Of a stretch of DNA of 64,000 bases, positions 11,741 to 24,599 are shown in pieces. The stretch covers positions 186,001 through 250,000 of the forward strand of contig JAGYXB010001020.1 of assembly GCA_022495005.1 (NCBI GenBank), written 5' to 3'. The DNA comes from Rhyacophila brunnea. Taxonomy: Eukaryota > Arthropoda > Insecta > Trichoptera > Rhyacophilidae. The notes below the pieces were generated by a model, which had not been told where the DNA came from, made no database searches, and saw nothing but the letters and a program-made list of their open reading frames with translations. Position numbers and translations under genes: made by a program. Numbering within the stretch: position 1 is the stretch's first letter; each line of letters opens with the position of its first letter.

Positions 11741-14700
11741 TATTTTAACAGCGCTTGGATGTAATAACATTTAGAGCGAGATAGACAGTTTTAACTGTTT
11801 AGACGGCTAACTTCTTGTAACAATTATAATACATCAATACAAATATATAATAAATACGATCACTTTACCGGTCGATAGTCGCCTTTTGTATAGAACAGAC
11901 CCGCTGAAATAGTAAATACTAATAGGTACTGGTACTATGTACTATGCTGGCTGCTCTATGACGCAACACCCTCAAAATTTATGTTTTATAAGTAAAGTTT
12001 ATTTGTTATTACTTCTAATTCCGTCACTATATGTATCTTATATACTTTTTATGTATCGTGCATACTGTTATTTCATTATGAAAAGACATGATCTTAAATA
12101 TTATTATTTATTTAATTTATATTTTTAGAACGATTTTCACATTGTTTTCTATTATTCCAAGACCATTTATGTCTTTACGCTCAATTAACTAATTGAAGAC
12201 CTCATAAATTAATAATCAATCTTAGGGTGAGATTAAAAAAATGTGAAAACGGTACTTACTGCAAATAAAAAATAAACAACAAAATTGATTTGTTTATTAT
12301 TTCTTTAATAATTCATTTTAATGAAATTTTCCCTATTAGTTGGGGACTTTAAACATTATTAATTTATATGTATTTATTATTATTAATAGTCTACTCTAAT
12401 ACATATTTTGTTTAAATATGACAAGCATATAGAAAGTCTTCATTGTCTTATATAAATTAATAATGAATAGAATGTATATCATGTAAAATGAATAGTATAT
12501 TATAATTTAAATAAAATATTTAAACCTAAATTGTTACGACGCGTGATATTAAAGAAATATCTAATAATAAGCAGATATATTAGACATATATTATGACTTT
12601 CCAAAGAGAGTAATTGCAACACCAGGGTAAATATATAAGGTAACAAATTTCATAAATAAAACTCACACGCACTGATACGACCGATTAATTTACGTTAAAT
12701 TTTAACAAGAGCAAATTTATTTAAATGATTTTTCCATTTTTGCATGGACAATCTATTACATCATTTTCACCTTAGGGAAGCAGAAAATTCTACTACTTTT
12801 TCTAAACGACTTGGTATATTGATTTTGAGATGAACTATTTTAACGATGTATGTACTTTACAATGCAGAATTAGTAGGAAGAGATTATTGATAATATTACT
12901 TAACGCATTCATATGAATGCGCTTTTAATCACCAATATAATATTATTATATTCAATTTTACAGAACAAATAAATAAAAACAATTTCTTTTCTGTAAAATA
13001 AAAATTTATAAATGTACGAAGACATAATGTGTGAAAAACATGTGTAAAAAGTAGGTTACAAAGTTATAAAGATGACATATTTTACTTAGTTAAAGTATAA
13101 CACTATGTTATGACTTATACTCTTTTCTAAAATGACTACTTTATTGTGATTTTAGGATTGTTAACAATTTACTAGCGCAACAAAGTTGCGTTACGAATGC
13201 TTAAACAAAGTGCTTTTATGACTGCACATGCGTGAATATGTACATAATCTAATGGATAAAATAAATATTAGTTATAATATATAAATTGTAATTTATTATA
13301 AATATAATAAGTAATAATAATTAAATACATTATATTATAATTCAATTATTTTACTGTTATTGCTTAATGACGACATTGTATTTTAAATAACACACACATA
13401 ATTACGTCACTTGTATTGTACTTTTGGTACTTCATTTCCAATATCGGTTTTATCCACCAGACGTTTTTATTGGTCAATTACGTACCTAGAGATCAATCAA
13501 TTAAACATTTAAAAAGAACATAATCAGTATTTTTAATAATACAAATGATAATTGTGGGAATAAGGACGAAAAATAAAATATAAATTACATAATTAAGTAT
13601 TTATTTTATCATTTTTTTATATCAATCTAAATCATACTTAAAAATCTATGACAGATCGACTTCATACTATATAAGTAAAATAAATATTATTTTTGTTTCT
13701 GAAAGTAAAATTTGTATATTTAATAAAAAATATCAGCTAAGTACTTTTATATTTCAAATATATTTTTAATGTCTACAGTTCATTAAAAACTTATTTATCA
13801 ATAATCTAATCATAATACAATGTATTAGTTTTCCAGATATGATCGTTGTGTTTATCCGTATAAGATTAATTAGTATATTGTATTCTTGACAGATCAATTT
13901 AATACCAGCTATTTTTTGTAACAAATATATTATATCCATTTTTATATTGTTATGTTAACAATTTTTAATATTTTTGTTTTTATTTTGTTCATAGATTCAA
14001 AACAAAGTACCTAACTATATTAAGCTATATTATGGAGATAAAGTTTTTATTCGGGATCGTATAAATTTATTAGAGCATTAACTAATCATAAACTTGAAAC
14101 GTTGTGACATATTAGCAAAATGAAATAATATAATATTAATATTTCTACTTCTACGCATAACCTTAATATAAAAAAAATGTTGTCATCTACCTCATTGAAT
14201 CACCTTTCTGTTATACTTAAAAAGGATGGGCCTTTTTATTATTCATTATTCTTCCATTATCATGCTCACGTCAATAAAAAAGACTTTCACTAAAATAACA
14301 TGTTATATTATTATAAAATATAAAAATAGTATTTAGTAATACGTAATTATGGAGCAATTATAAGAAAGTACATTATACTTGCACCCTTTGCTCAAACTCA
14401 TAATTTGTACGCAGATTGTGCTCTTTGCATATTTCAAACTTAATTAAAATTATCTGTACAAAAAATATTATTATTAAGTCACTAATCGTGATAATTTTCC
14501 TTTCGGAAAGTTAAAAGCCATTATATTTAACAATCTATGATTAATGTGAAATATTATTTTTTAGTTATATTTTTTGTTGAATAAAATCTAATAGTTATTT
14601 ATATTTAGAGATTGATGATTGTTTTTTTTTTAATCAAATCGTATGTCATAATACATTTAACGAGCTCAAACATAGCTGCAAATATAATAATAAGAAATTT

Positions 14701-14913
14701 ACTCTTATGACATATACGGGAACTCAAATGAGTAATATTTCAATGGATATCTTTCTCTTAGTCCTTGTTTACTGTATATATCGCTATGTTGAACTCATTA
14801 TAAGCTACGTATTTAACTGACAATCTTAAAGCACTGAATATATACATATTAAAATAGAAATCAAAATTTTAGATCATTAGAATATTAAATAATATAATCA
14901 TTATTTAGCTATC

Positions 14914-14915
<2 letters not shown>

Positions 14916-14952
<37 letters not shown>
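14916..14952. repeat. (AT)n microsatellite
   Basis: Uninterrupted alternating A/T of about 37 bp in otherwise featureless A+T-rich DNA. Confidence 0.9.
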
Positions 14953-14954
<2 letters not shown>

Positions 14955-17900
14955 GCACACGTTATTGTATTGTTGTAACTTCTTCTTATGTTATAGACAC
15001 TTTCAAAAACATATTTTCTTTCAATTTTGTAAATAAAATAATATATTATAACTATGATATTAATTAAACGTATTAGATTCATTAATTCAAAGTAGAAATT
15101 GCTGTTTATTGTGGAGATGTAAACTGTGTACTATTAAATAGTTCTAACAAATGAATTGTTCGCAAGATGCCATTTTTGCTGTCATCATTATTAAAAAATG
15201 TATGCATAAGGCTGCCTTAAATAATGAATTCGCACCTTCACTAAATCTTAATATTATTATACAAAAGATATGATAAGTTCTATCGATTAATTTAAATAAT
15301 TTTTTTTTCTAAAAAAAAGTATTTTGCCAATCTATTTTACTAAAACTCTTATAATATTATGGATAAAATCATTAGAGAAAATCAAAAAAATTGATATAAT
15401 ATGCCTTGAAAACAAAATTATATTAGAGATTTATTTATAGATGAGTCTTTTTTTCATATTTCCTTGATTCACAAAAAAATGAATTGTATAAAATAATACC
15501 ATATTTTTATTATAAAGTGGATTTAAAAATATTAATTTAATGATTTTATTTTATATTTCTTAGCGTATTCAGTATAATAAAATACTTTCTTAAATGATAT
15601 TATGAACTGTGTTTAAAAATTGTTATTATTTTCATGAGGTAGTTACACAAAATAACTCAATTATTAAATTTAATGCATAGCATATTATTAAGATGTATCA
15701 AATAAAGGGTATGCTAAGAATTACTTTTTATCATTGTTACTATCATGTTATATTCCTAACGTAAAGAATATTAATTGAATCTTATGTATTAAAAATGTTA
15801 TTATTATCGTATCAGGTAAACCATATCCTAAGAAATAATCTATTAAAAATAACAATAGTACAAGATAACAAATCAATCAATCAATAATTCAAAATATTAT
15901 ATTTTTGACTATATTTTTATTAAATTTTAATTGTAAGTATTTATTATATTATCTTGGTTAATACTTAATTTAACTAAATAATTATGTTGGACACATTATA
16001 TTTCGCCAATCAATCTAGTCGGGCAGTTTAGCATGAAAGTATGGACATATCGGACAAAATACCGTTTACAGGCACATCTTCAAATTTTTGATAGATATTA
16101 CTTCATCTGGCGGAGATTTTAGATTTTATAGCGGCCATCTTGAAATAACTATTTTATTAATATCCTGACTAAAGCTTTTTTTTTGCATGTAAATACACAT
16201 TATAATGGTCAAGAAATACAAATAGATCCGACGATATAATTATTCACATAATTATATTATTATACTAGTTTATCTCTGTAAAGTGAATTAAAAGTCACAT
16301 AAATGTGTATAATATGAAAGTTTCACTATGATGATATTATAGAAAAAGCTCTAAGTATAATATGAAATGCCGTATTGGAAAATTGATATCCGCAGAGTTT
16401 TCCAGAGATTCCATGAACATATTTATTAAGTACATGCCAAAATTGTGATACTGAGTGATTTGGTAGTCGGTATATTGATAATATAGTTATTTCAAAATGA
16501 CTTTTATAGTTATGCCCCAAAGTAAGATGTGAAAAATAGTTTTTACTATCATCTGATGTATACTTACCTATTTATCGTTAAGCTACCTAACTATTCCTTA
16601 TTTTATTAAATAATTATAATCTTTAATATGCCAAATTTTTTTAAATCGTTTATCGCTGAAAGTGCAAGAAATAATATAAAGTTCATAATATGTCACTCTT
16701 TTAACATTCTCTAATCCTATATGGTTTTTTATTCATTATAACCATATTTTATGTATAATGGAATTGACTCTTTAAGTATTTGAGATGTATAAACAAGAGA
16801 TTATTATTCTTAAAGGAATAATCAATCAATAATTATATGAAAACGGGTTTTTAATATTAAGATTTCAATTATAATATTATTATCACTTTTCATTTAATAT
16901 TAACTAAAAGTACTTGCTATTATTGATTATAATGCACAGTTGTAAGATCAATTCTACAAAAAAAATGATAATCAACATATCTTTCAGAATGACCACGAAA
17001 TTATGAACGAATATATATATTTTTGTAATATTGTGACAAAATAATAAATTAAAATTATAATGTCTCTAAAATATTATAAAAAAAACTGTAGAAATTTTAA
17101 TAGAGCTAGTTGTAACATGACTTGATATTTATTTCTTCTGAGAATATATTATTGTAAATTAAATAAAAAGTTGTAAGAAATTTAATATCGTGGTGATAAT
17201 TGAAAGCGTAAAATAATATCAGAAATTACAATATGGATAAATTTATTTATTTGAGCGGTTTTATTTGTAATCAATTTGATTTCAATTATATTTTTTTTAT
17301 TGAGTTTTATTGCACTTGAGTCGTTTTTCGAAACATATATTATTAGATTTATCAACTGTAATTATTGAACATACATAGTTTTAAAAAGTCAAAAGAGTCA
17401 TTGCGCCCTGATACCCAAGATACGCAGGCTCGATTTCTGCCGGGTGTCTTACTGTTTTTTTTGTTGTCTATATTTTCACATGCATGTTTTCAGAATTATG
17501 TATGTTCAATAATTAGAATGGTATATTCTTAAATCTTGTAAAGTATTCGTTGATGACAGTATTATCAGCTTTTGAAGGCATTTTGACCAAAAATCATAAT
17601 GCTCCAGCATAGAAGACTGAATCTGAAACTATTAACTTTTAATTAGTAGAATTTTTATTTCGTTGATAAAATTTTAATGAATATGCATCAATTTTACTAT
17701 ATGGTAAAAAGTATATACTTAACAAAAAATTAAAATATCAAAAATATTTAACTCTGTAACTACCAAGTCTTCAGCGTGCAATTTATTATTCACTAGCTAA
17801 AAAGCTGTCCAAAGTCGTTCTTTGTTTTGGATCATCATTCTAATCATATAATAAATTTATTACTCTATCTCTATGGAGACACTACGTAAACAAAATTATG

Positions 17901-19420
17901 ACTTTATTGCAGTTTGCATGATACCGACTATAGAGATTTATTTTTTGTTCAACCATAACATAAGTCACCTGATGACTCAACATATACTGAAAATGTAGTC
18001 ATATACAAAAGTAGCTTTTATTAGTTGGAGTATACTATTTTCTATATTAGAGCTTTTATCGTAACAAGTCACAGTTGACCATAATTAGTTATCAAACTTT
18101 CAAATCACTGTTATCATTAAAATAATAATTGTATATACTAATAGTCGTAAAATGTATTTTTAATCAGTGTGCTGTATTAATTATTGCAGATGAAACTGGT
18201 TTTAGTTTTTATTAAATTGAGTTAGTTATTTCTAATAATATAATATATTACATTTTAATTTAAAATATTATGATTGCCTTAATTTAAATAATAGTTGTAA
18301 TTTATAAAATATTTTTATTTAATATTTCTGATATTATTTTAAGACTTCAAAACCTCACCATTTAGTTATAATCTAGATATATATTATGTGGACAAAAAGT
18401 GAGAGATATTATTGTTTGTGTCAAATGATGACTACAAAATATTTTTCATTGATTTTTTTTAATTACTAGCCAACCTTTTGGCATTGTATTCTTATCAATT
18501 ATGATATATCCAAATAATAGAATTTGCAATAATGAAAAAAAAACGCTTTCCGAAAACCTGTTTACCTTCAAATACAAATTTATATACTACCTCGATAGAA
18601 AAAAATACATTTTAAAGGTTTATTTTTAACTTCTTTTTTCTTAGTTATAAAAAAGTTACAAAAAGATAAATAAGTCTTGCCAATGTACGTAAAAAAATTA
18701 CCATCAGAAATATATCTTATGTATTTTGCAAATAAATTATATTGAGAATTGATATATTATTATTCTATGCCAAAAATAAATTAAATATTCTAAAACGCAT
18801 ATAATATCAAATGTTGAATTAATTAATGTATGTTGAAATAATTATTTGTGACTCTTAAAAGGCTTTCAGTAAAAGAAAATATAATATATGATCCGGTTAC
18901 AAGTAATGTTAATAGTTTATAAGTTATGAAAAATGTTATACGGTTAAAAATGATACTATGTGACGTTATGACATACAAACCGTTTAATGTCTTTCGACCA
19001 AAGCGTATAATAAAAACAATTAAAACTGTTACACGTGTTATTATTTTAATTTGTTTACATACTAAATACCCAGTATTTATTAGATAATTATTTTATAGAC
19101 GTATGCACAGTTTTATGTGTGTTGATATAATTAAAAGATTAGAGAGTATATTATTATCATCGATTTCAACGTTAGTTTTATCCATCGTATAATATTTTCT
19201 AACCATAACAATATGCCATTTTTAATAACTCAAAAATCGTATATTTACTGAAATATACGTAAACAAAATAAATTTAGTTATAAATATCCATTCATTTTAA
19301 TTAATCAATTTTCCTGAGCTTAGTGTTTAATATCTTCGCTAATTTTTGAAAGCTATAGATAGAGTAAATAAATACAGAATATTATATGTGAGAGCGATAC
19401 ACGAGAAGGGTTTGGGTCGA

Positions 19421-19460
19421 AATCCCGAAGGCCGGAATCCCGAAGGCTGAAATCCCGAAA
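19421..19460. repeat. Short tandem repeat, 15-bp period
   Basis: aatcccgaag starts at 19421 and 19436, and aatcccgaaa at 19451, giving an exact 15-bp period over about three units in an otherwise A+T-rich stretch. Origin unknown. Confidence 0.7.
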
Positions 19461-19740
19461 AATAAAAAAAATACAAACAGTAATAATTGCGCAATCTTAA
19501 CACTTATCTCGAATTGCGCAAATTTTATAAGGGAGACAAAAACCATTTTTTTGTGGAAACATGGTTTTTTGTATCTGATTGTTTGATTCCTGCGGGGTAC
19601 TTTTTTCAAAAAGATTTTGTCTATTGGTTATAATTTATATTTTCTCAGAAGTGTATTTTGTATGTTTTATATTACACAGTATTGTTAGTTAAATTTTGAT
19701 AAAATACTATGTAAAATTAATTACTAGTTTTGAAAATAAT

Positions 19741-19968
19741 ATGTTGTCCAATGTATGTATTTCAATTACTACTTCCTTCTACTTTTTACTTATTACTTAT
19801 TTACTACAAAATCTCCTTCCTACCTTCACAGTGGTACAATACAGTCCCACAGGTTACAACGTCAAGTTAAGTGGGAAGGAACAATTTGTGCTCCACCAGA
19901 AATCAACACAAGACACACCAGTATATAGATGTTATTTGTACGGCAACATGATGAAGGGAGAAAATTAA
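19741..19968 (+). other. Unassigned 75-codon ORF with a hydrophobic N-terminus
   Basis: The frame opens with ATG at 19741 (MLSNVCIS...). Residues 7-25 form a hydrophobic stretch (ITTSFYFLLITYLL) resembling a signal peptide or membrane anchor. The C-terminal half is more polar and includes YNVKLSGKEQFVLHQKS and PVYRCYLYG. A possible splice acceptor (ccttcacag, ending 19831) sits just before the polar half, so the second half could instead be an exon. I do not recognise a family; a resemblance of the tail to FLYWCH-type repeats is weak. It may be a chance ORF. Confidence 0.2.
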
Positions 19969-19969
19969 T

Positions 19970-20570
19970 AATTAATTTAAATGGAGAAATTAATATTTTT
20001 GTAACCGATCATAGCATAAGTTTCTATTGAATCATAAAATTCCCACTGTACTTTCAGGTATAAATTTACGCCTCCGACTTCCGTTATAAATAGTCCGTAA
20101 TACTGTGTACAGTGCTATTATAAACTCATATCCAAATGATAGTGCTAGTATTATAGTAGTGAAACACCTTCTGTAAGACCACGGGTTGTGAACTCAAGAC
20201 TAGTACAAATCAATTCATATGATGTTTTTTCAATGTGCATTTGATCAAAAGAGTGTGTCAAATGGCAAATATACATACCTATATTAGTATAGTCGTAACA
20301 AAGTGGAAGCACATATTTACAGATTTAAAAAAAATGGTAATTTATTATTGGTACTAATTATTATTATTAGACAGTATTAATAATTTATATAAAAATATTA
20401 ATTGTACCAAGCGGATTTTTTAGGCAAATAGTTTTACCAGTTAATCAATCGGTGCAATAATAACATCATCGATAATTTCTTACAAATATAGTATAAGATC
20501 TTGTATCACATTCTCCCAATATTAGTTATCATTTTTTATAATTTTGAAATCTCGCTTGGTACAAATAATA
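19970..20570. other. Intergenic DNA, nothing recognised
   Basis: A+T-rich sequence between the small ORF at 19741 and the LINE fragment at 20575. No coding or RNA feature seen. Confidence 0.5.
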
Positions 20571-20574
20571 TTTA

Positions 20575-20935
20575 ATTTCAACTGATTTTTTTTAACATAT
20601 TGTGGATATTATAAATAATAAGTTTAAGACGTTCACAACATGACATTTAGAAACAAAGATATGTAAATATAGCAGTATTACATAAAAAAAGAGATAGATC
20701 AGTAGATAAATTAGATAGGTACAAGGAAGTACACCGGATGAGTTAAGCAGACCCTATTTTAAGAATATATAGAACAACGTCTACCTAAACTCATTTTCAC
20801 GTAGGTGGAATATATCAACACCCGAAGAAATTTCGTTGAACATAGTTATCGCCCTCCCAATTGGTGTTACCAGTGGCAGGTTGGTTCTGCACCTTGGGAG
20901 AATAAATAACTGATGGTCTCTATTTCTAATTATCT
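20575..20935 (-). mobile_element. 5'-truncated LINE copy, minus strand
   Basis: Reverse-complement counterpart of 3675-4048: read on the minus strand it carries the decayed end of the LINE ORF (matching the [10 protein letters not shown] region) and then the same 3' UTR. The ORF-side end is near 20935 and the 3' tail is near 20575-20595. It is closer to the 3675-4048 copy than to the 36.5-39.2 kb copy, for example in the UTR around the stop codon. Confidence 0.8.
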
Positions 20936-21268
20936 CTTATATATGTCTCTTAAGTATTTTAAATTATATAAGCTCAATAACCAATGCTACATTATAAAAT
21001 CATTTGTATTATCGAATGAATAAAAAAATAGTTTATTTTAAAATTAATAAAATAATATTATATTTTACACTTAGCTAAATTTTAATATAGCTAGCTACTA
21101 TTTTTTTTAAATAGTTTGTTCTTGAAGTTTGTTGATACTCGTCGGTGAATAAGTGTCATTTAATAAAATATTTGTGTAAAGGGCAGATTTGTTTTAGTGG
21201 AAGTAAGATCACTAAGTAATATTGAAACGGTTTGACCTTCAACACTATTTTATTATCTGTTAGAGTAG

Positions 21269-22085
21269 TTCTGTGGTTCTTAACCGATGCACCGCTAGCT
21301 TGTTGCAAGTGCACTGCGAAAAAAATGATAAAAGCAGAAAAATCCGCGATTTAGTGAAAACCGAAAAAGTCCTTCGTGATATTATGAAAGCCGACTGATT
21401 TTGATTTTGACTTATTGGAAGAAAATATTGCATATTCATAAGTATTACTTTCCTTTATTGAATATAAAAAAAATTATGACTGGATACGAAATCCAATTGC
21501 TACGATTGTAACATCGAGTTGTGAATTAATTGTCGTACTAAGAAAAAGAAGAATAGGTCACCTTGTCAATGGTACGTACTCTATAAATTAAATTTTCTGA
21601 AATAACTATGGAATTTTGAATTTCTGTCCAGGTCTCTACGTGGTGGAACTGAAAATCTTACAGTTTTCAATATCATATTTGTGTGAGCTCGGTTTCTCAA
21701 CAATAACTAATATAAAAACTAAAAAACGAGAATGAATTACGAATTTAGATGAGGAACAATAATAATTGAAGGTAGCTATATCAAATATTCGACCTAATAT
21801 TTTTGACATCTGCAAAATCTGACAAGCTCTGGTAACACATTAACTGATTTTCACATCAAATAAATTCCATTTTGTTAAGGGTAATATAAGTTACAGTTTT
21901 CCATATGTATATATCTTTTCTTTAATGTTATTTTCTTTGACTGTTATGTAATCTGTTTATTTGTAGTAAAAGTTATGTCCGCATATTTTTCTATGTTTTC
22001 TTACCGTTCGATTTTGGTGCACCACAATTTTTCCTTATGATCAAAAGTGCACCGTGACTTTTAAAAGGTTAAAAACCAACGGAGT
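21269..22085 (+). mobile_element. Degenerate hAT transposon with a C-terminal transposase remnant
   Basis: The left end reads ctgtggttcttaacc and the right end ggttaaaaaccaacgg, imperfect inverted repeats of the CAGTGGTTCTTAACC type. Between them, near 21675-21840 on the + strand, a broken frame reads YLCELGFSTITNIKTKKRE and, after a stop, degraded codons matching the hAT dimerisation region (LCE.GFS, NIRPNI). Several in-frame stops make it non-functional. A clear 8-bp target duplication could not be assigned. Confidence 0.65.
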
Positions 22086-22639
22086 CACAGTGTAAAACAC
22101 ATCTACGATACATCTATTTTAATTGAAATTTTAAATAGAATCGGTGGCTTAAAACGTTATAAATTATTATCAATATTATTTACGGTTACTTCAAAGAACA
22201 TGTCTCATCATTTTGTCTCTCTATAAATAATCTATTTTTTTTTTAATTTTTCTTTTACGTTAGTATCTAATATTATAATATAATATTGTAATATCAGTAA
22301 AACTATCAAATTTCCATTTTGTTCAAAATAGCCTAGAAAAAATTACAATTTTTACATAAGATATTGTACGGAAAAAATACCTATCATAAGTACTTTCGAA
22401 GGCCATCAATCGCTGAAGTCGGCAATCTGGTGGCGCACACATTTTCCAAAAGACGATTAAAAGTTTTCCTCTCAGATAAGATTGGCTGGTAACGTTTTTC
22501 TTATATTATTTTCATCACAAAGTTTCCAAAGTTTAATTGCGTTTACTTTAATCTCGGTTATCTCAGACGATATCTCTAAGTAGATAATCGCGCCAAATAA
22601 ATGAACAAAAAGTCCTCAGTTATTGTTTTTTAACCTAAA

Positions 22640-23031
22640 TATAAGAAAATAAAGATACACTTGGTTGAGCCATTTTTATTTGCATTTATTCCTTATTTCC
22701 CTCCCCACAAGACCAGGCAAGTGCGGAGTTACGGTCATATTTCGAGCGTAAAATGCAAGAACCATTCAGTTAGATTGACACAGCGGACGCGTGCGGGTTT
22801 CTAATAGCTATACGTCGCTTAGTGTTTGACTCAATAATACAGACTGATTCAGAAGTAGTTCGTCAGCTTGATATAGTGGGACCGTCGGATACTTCTGAAT
22901 ACCTGGCAAGTCGTGATTCCGGCTATCATCAATCATACAGATCACCATCATTCATCCACCCTCACATATCTCATCCATAAAACTGTGTACCAAGTGCCGT
23001 GAACATGGTGACCCAAAACAAACTATACCGC
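22640..23031 (+). promoter_or_regulatory. G+C-richer island: candidate promoter/first exon, or LTR/leader remnant
   Basis: This stretch stands out from its A+T-rich surroundings. It has an initiator-like cattcagtt near 22763 and later an ATG at 23005 in good context (gaacATGG). That ATG opens a 9-codon frame (MVTQNKLYR) ending exactly at a strong splice donor (GTGAGT at 23032-23037). Two readings fit: a 5' exon of an unrecognised + strand gene, or an LTR plus leader, where tggtgaccc at 23006-23014 would resemble a primer-binding site. An AATAAA near 22650 would suit an LTR. I cannot decide between them. Confidence 0.3.
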
Positions 23032-23873
23032 GTGAGTGACAGTGAAACCAGACCACGGAGCCATCATCAAAATCATCAAAAAGGTCAGTGTCGTGCATTC
23101 AGTTGAATCGCCCCCAACACTAGATCCGGACTCCTCATCATCCTTCAAATTATACAGTGCACTGCGAAAAGCACCACCATACTTAATAATATTATATTTA
23201 TATTATATTTATAACATACTTCATTCGATTTGAAATAACATCAAATATATGCAATAATAATTTATTTATATAATCATTTAAATTACTATTTCCCATCGAT
23301 ACGAAATATTTTATATTTTATGATATACTTATATGTTGTAGATAAGTATGTTAGAATTTTTACTTTAAGAGTGTTTTATAATGAATAAACTACGTAGCTT
23401 AAAATAAAATTATTATAACTACAATATTACAATATTGTTAGAAAAATGATCATTATAATATAAAAAATAGAGATAGTAATATAATAATATATGTATATCA
23501 ACTGCCTAATTTGCAAACCAGCCAACTACACCTTTGACCAAAAATAAGATTAATAAAGCATGTTTTCAATGCTCACACAAAATTTCAAACTCCTAAACTT
23601 ATAAATATATGCGTTATCGTTCTTTTCATAAAATACCGAACAGCAGTTGCCAAATTTTCAATATCGTAAATTGAACAACTCCGCTCATTATATAAATTTT
23701 CTATATATATAAAAGGGAAGTTAAAATAGTCTTTTAATTCATAGTGCAGCTGATTTGTAAAAAAATCCATGTGTATTTTTGGAATTGTTAAATTCCGCTC
23801 GATAGTTAAAATATTAAGTTTTTCTCGTTTGTAAACAATTTACTCAAGCGGAAATAGCTGGTTTGCAGATTAA

Positions 23874-24578
23874 CGGCCCACATACACAGCGTAGGTCAAA
23901 ATGGAGTTTTTATGGATTTTTCAGAGCATAACCCAAGACATTCCTTAAACGTCGTAGATATTTTATTTATATAATTTTGAAGCTTTATTATCCGTTATAT
24001 TTATTTTAAATATTTGATGACTGCATAAAGTATTTTTATGACATAAAATGGTATTCTTTTAAACCTCTCGCTCTTATGTTTTAGAATATAGTCATATTTC
24101 AGTACGTCCATTTGAAGTGGCGTTAAGATTTTTTAGATTTAATAATTTTTAAACGCATTTACAAAACCATTAGTAAAATTAATATTAACATTATATAGTG
24201 ACATATTTACCATAAAAATTATATTTTATAATCTTTTTGATCCCAAATTTGACTAAAATTAGGCATTTTATTAATAAAAAATGGGCACGATTTATACATT
24301 TTAAGATGATTCTGAAGATACTCATTATAAGCTATGTCTTTGACCATTTAAATATGATAAACATTGTTCGAATAATGTTTGCTCTATAATAATTATTGAA
24401 CTAAGAATAAGGTAGTATTTTTTTGAAATACGCCATTTCTTTTGACATTTTCCTGTAGCTAAACTACAATATACGGCCGTAGCCATTAATTGACAAACGA
24501 TAAACAAAGTAGGGAGTAATATCATGTTAACGCGCGTATTTGAACATGTACCTAGCCGAAAAAGAAAAAAAAAACGGT
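23874..24578 (+). mobile_element. Single-arm, older foldback copy
   Basis: Follows a TTAA at 23870-23873 and starts cggcccacata. It matches the left arm of the foldback family throughout, with many substitutions, up to the apex (acgcgcgtatttgaacatgtacc) near 24550. The right arm is absent. It resembles the copy at 54703-57198 and may represent an older one-armed subfamily. Confidence 0.75.
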
Positions 24579-24599
24579 ACATGTAAAAAAATGTCTTAA

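Larger units (their letters stand above)
10322..19380. other. A+T-rich intergenic DNA, no recognisable gene
   Basis: About 9 kb of very A+T-rich sequence. All open frames are short and show no family resemblance. An AATAAA at 10417-10422 could serve the RasGRF transcript, but nothing confirms it. A slightly more G+C-rich patch near 15980-16140 and a tRNA-B-box-like string near 17430 were examined without a firm assignment. Confidence 0.6.

Noticed and set aside
11352..12128. Cluster of short overlapping ORFs on both strands
   Set aside because: All are short, Ile/Tyr/Asn-rich and overlap in several frames, as expected by chance in A+T-rich DNA.
14916..14952. Possible replication origin or matrix-attachment signal
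   Set aside because: A simple (AT)n microsatellite explains it.
17395..17460. tRNA-like string with a B-box-like ggctcgatttc
   Set aside because: No A box at proper spacing and no cloverleaf; left unannotated.
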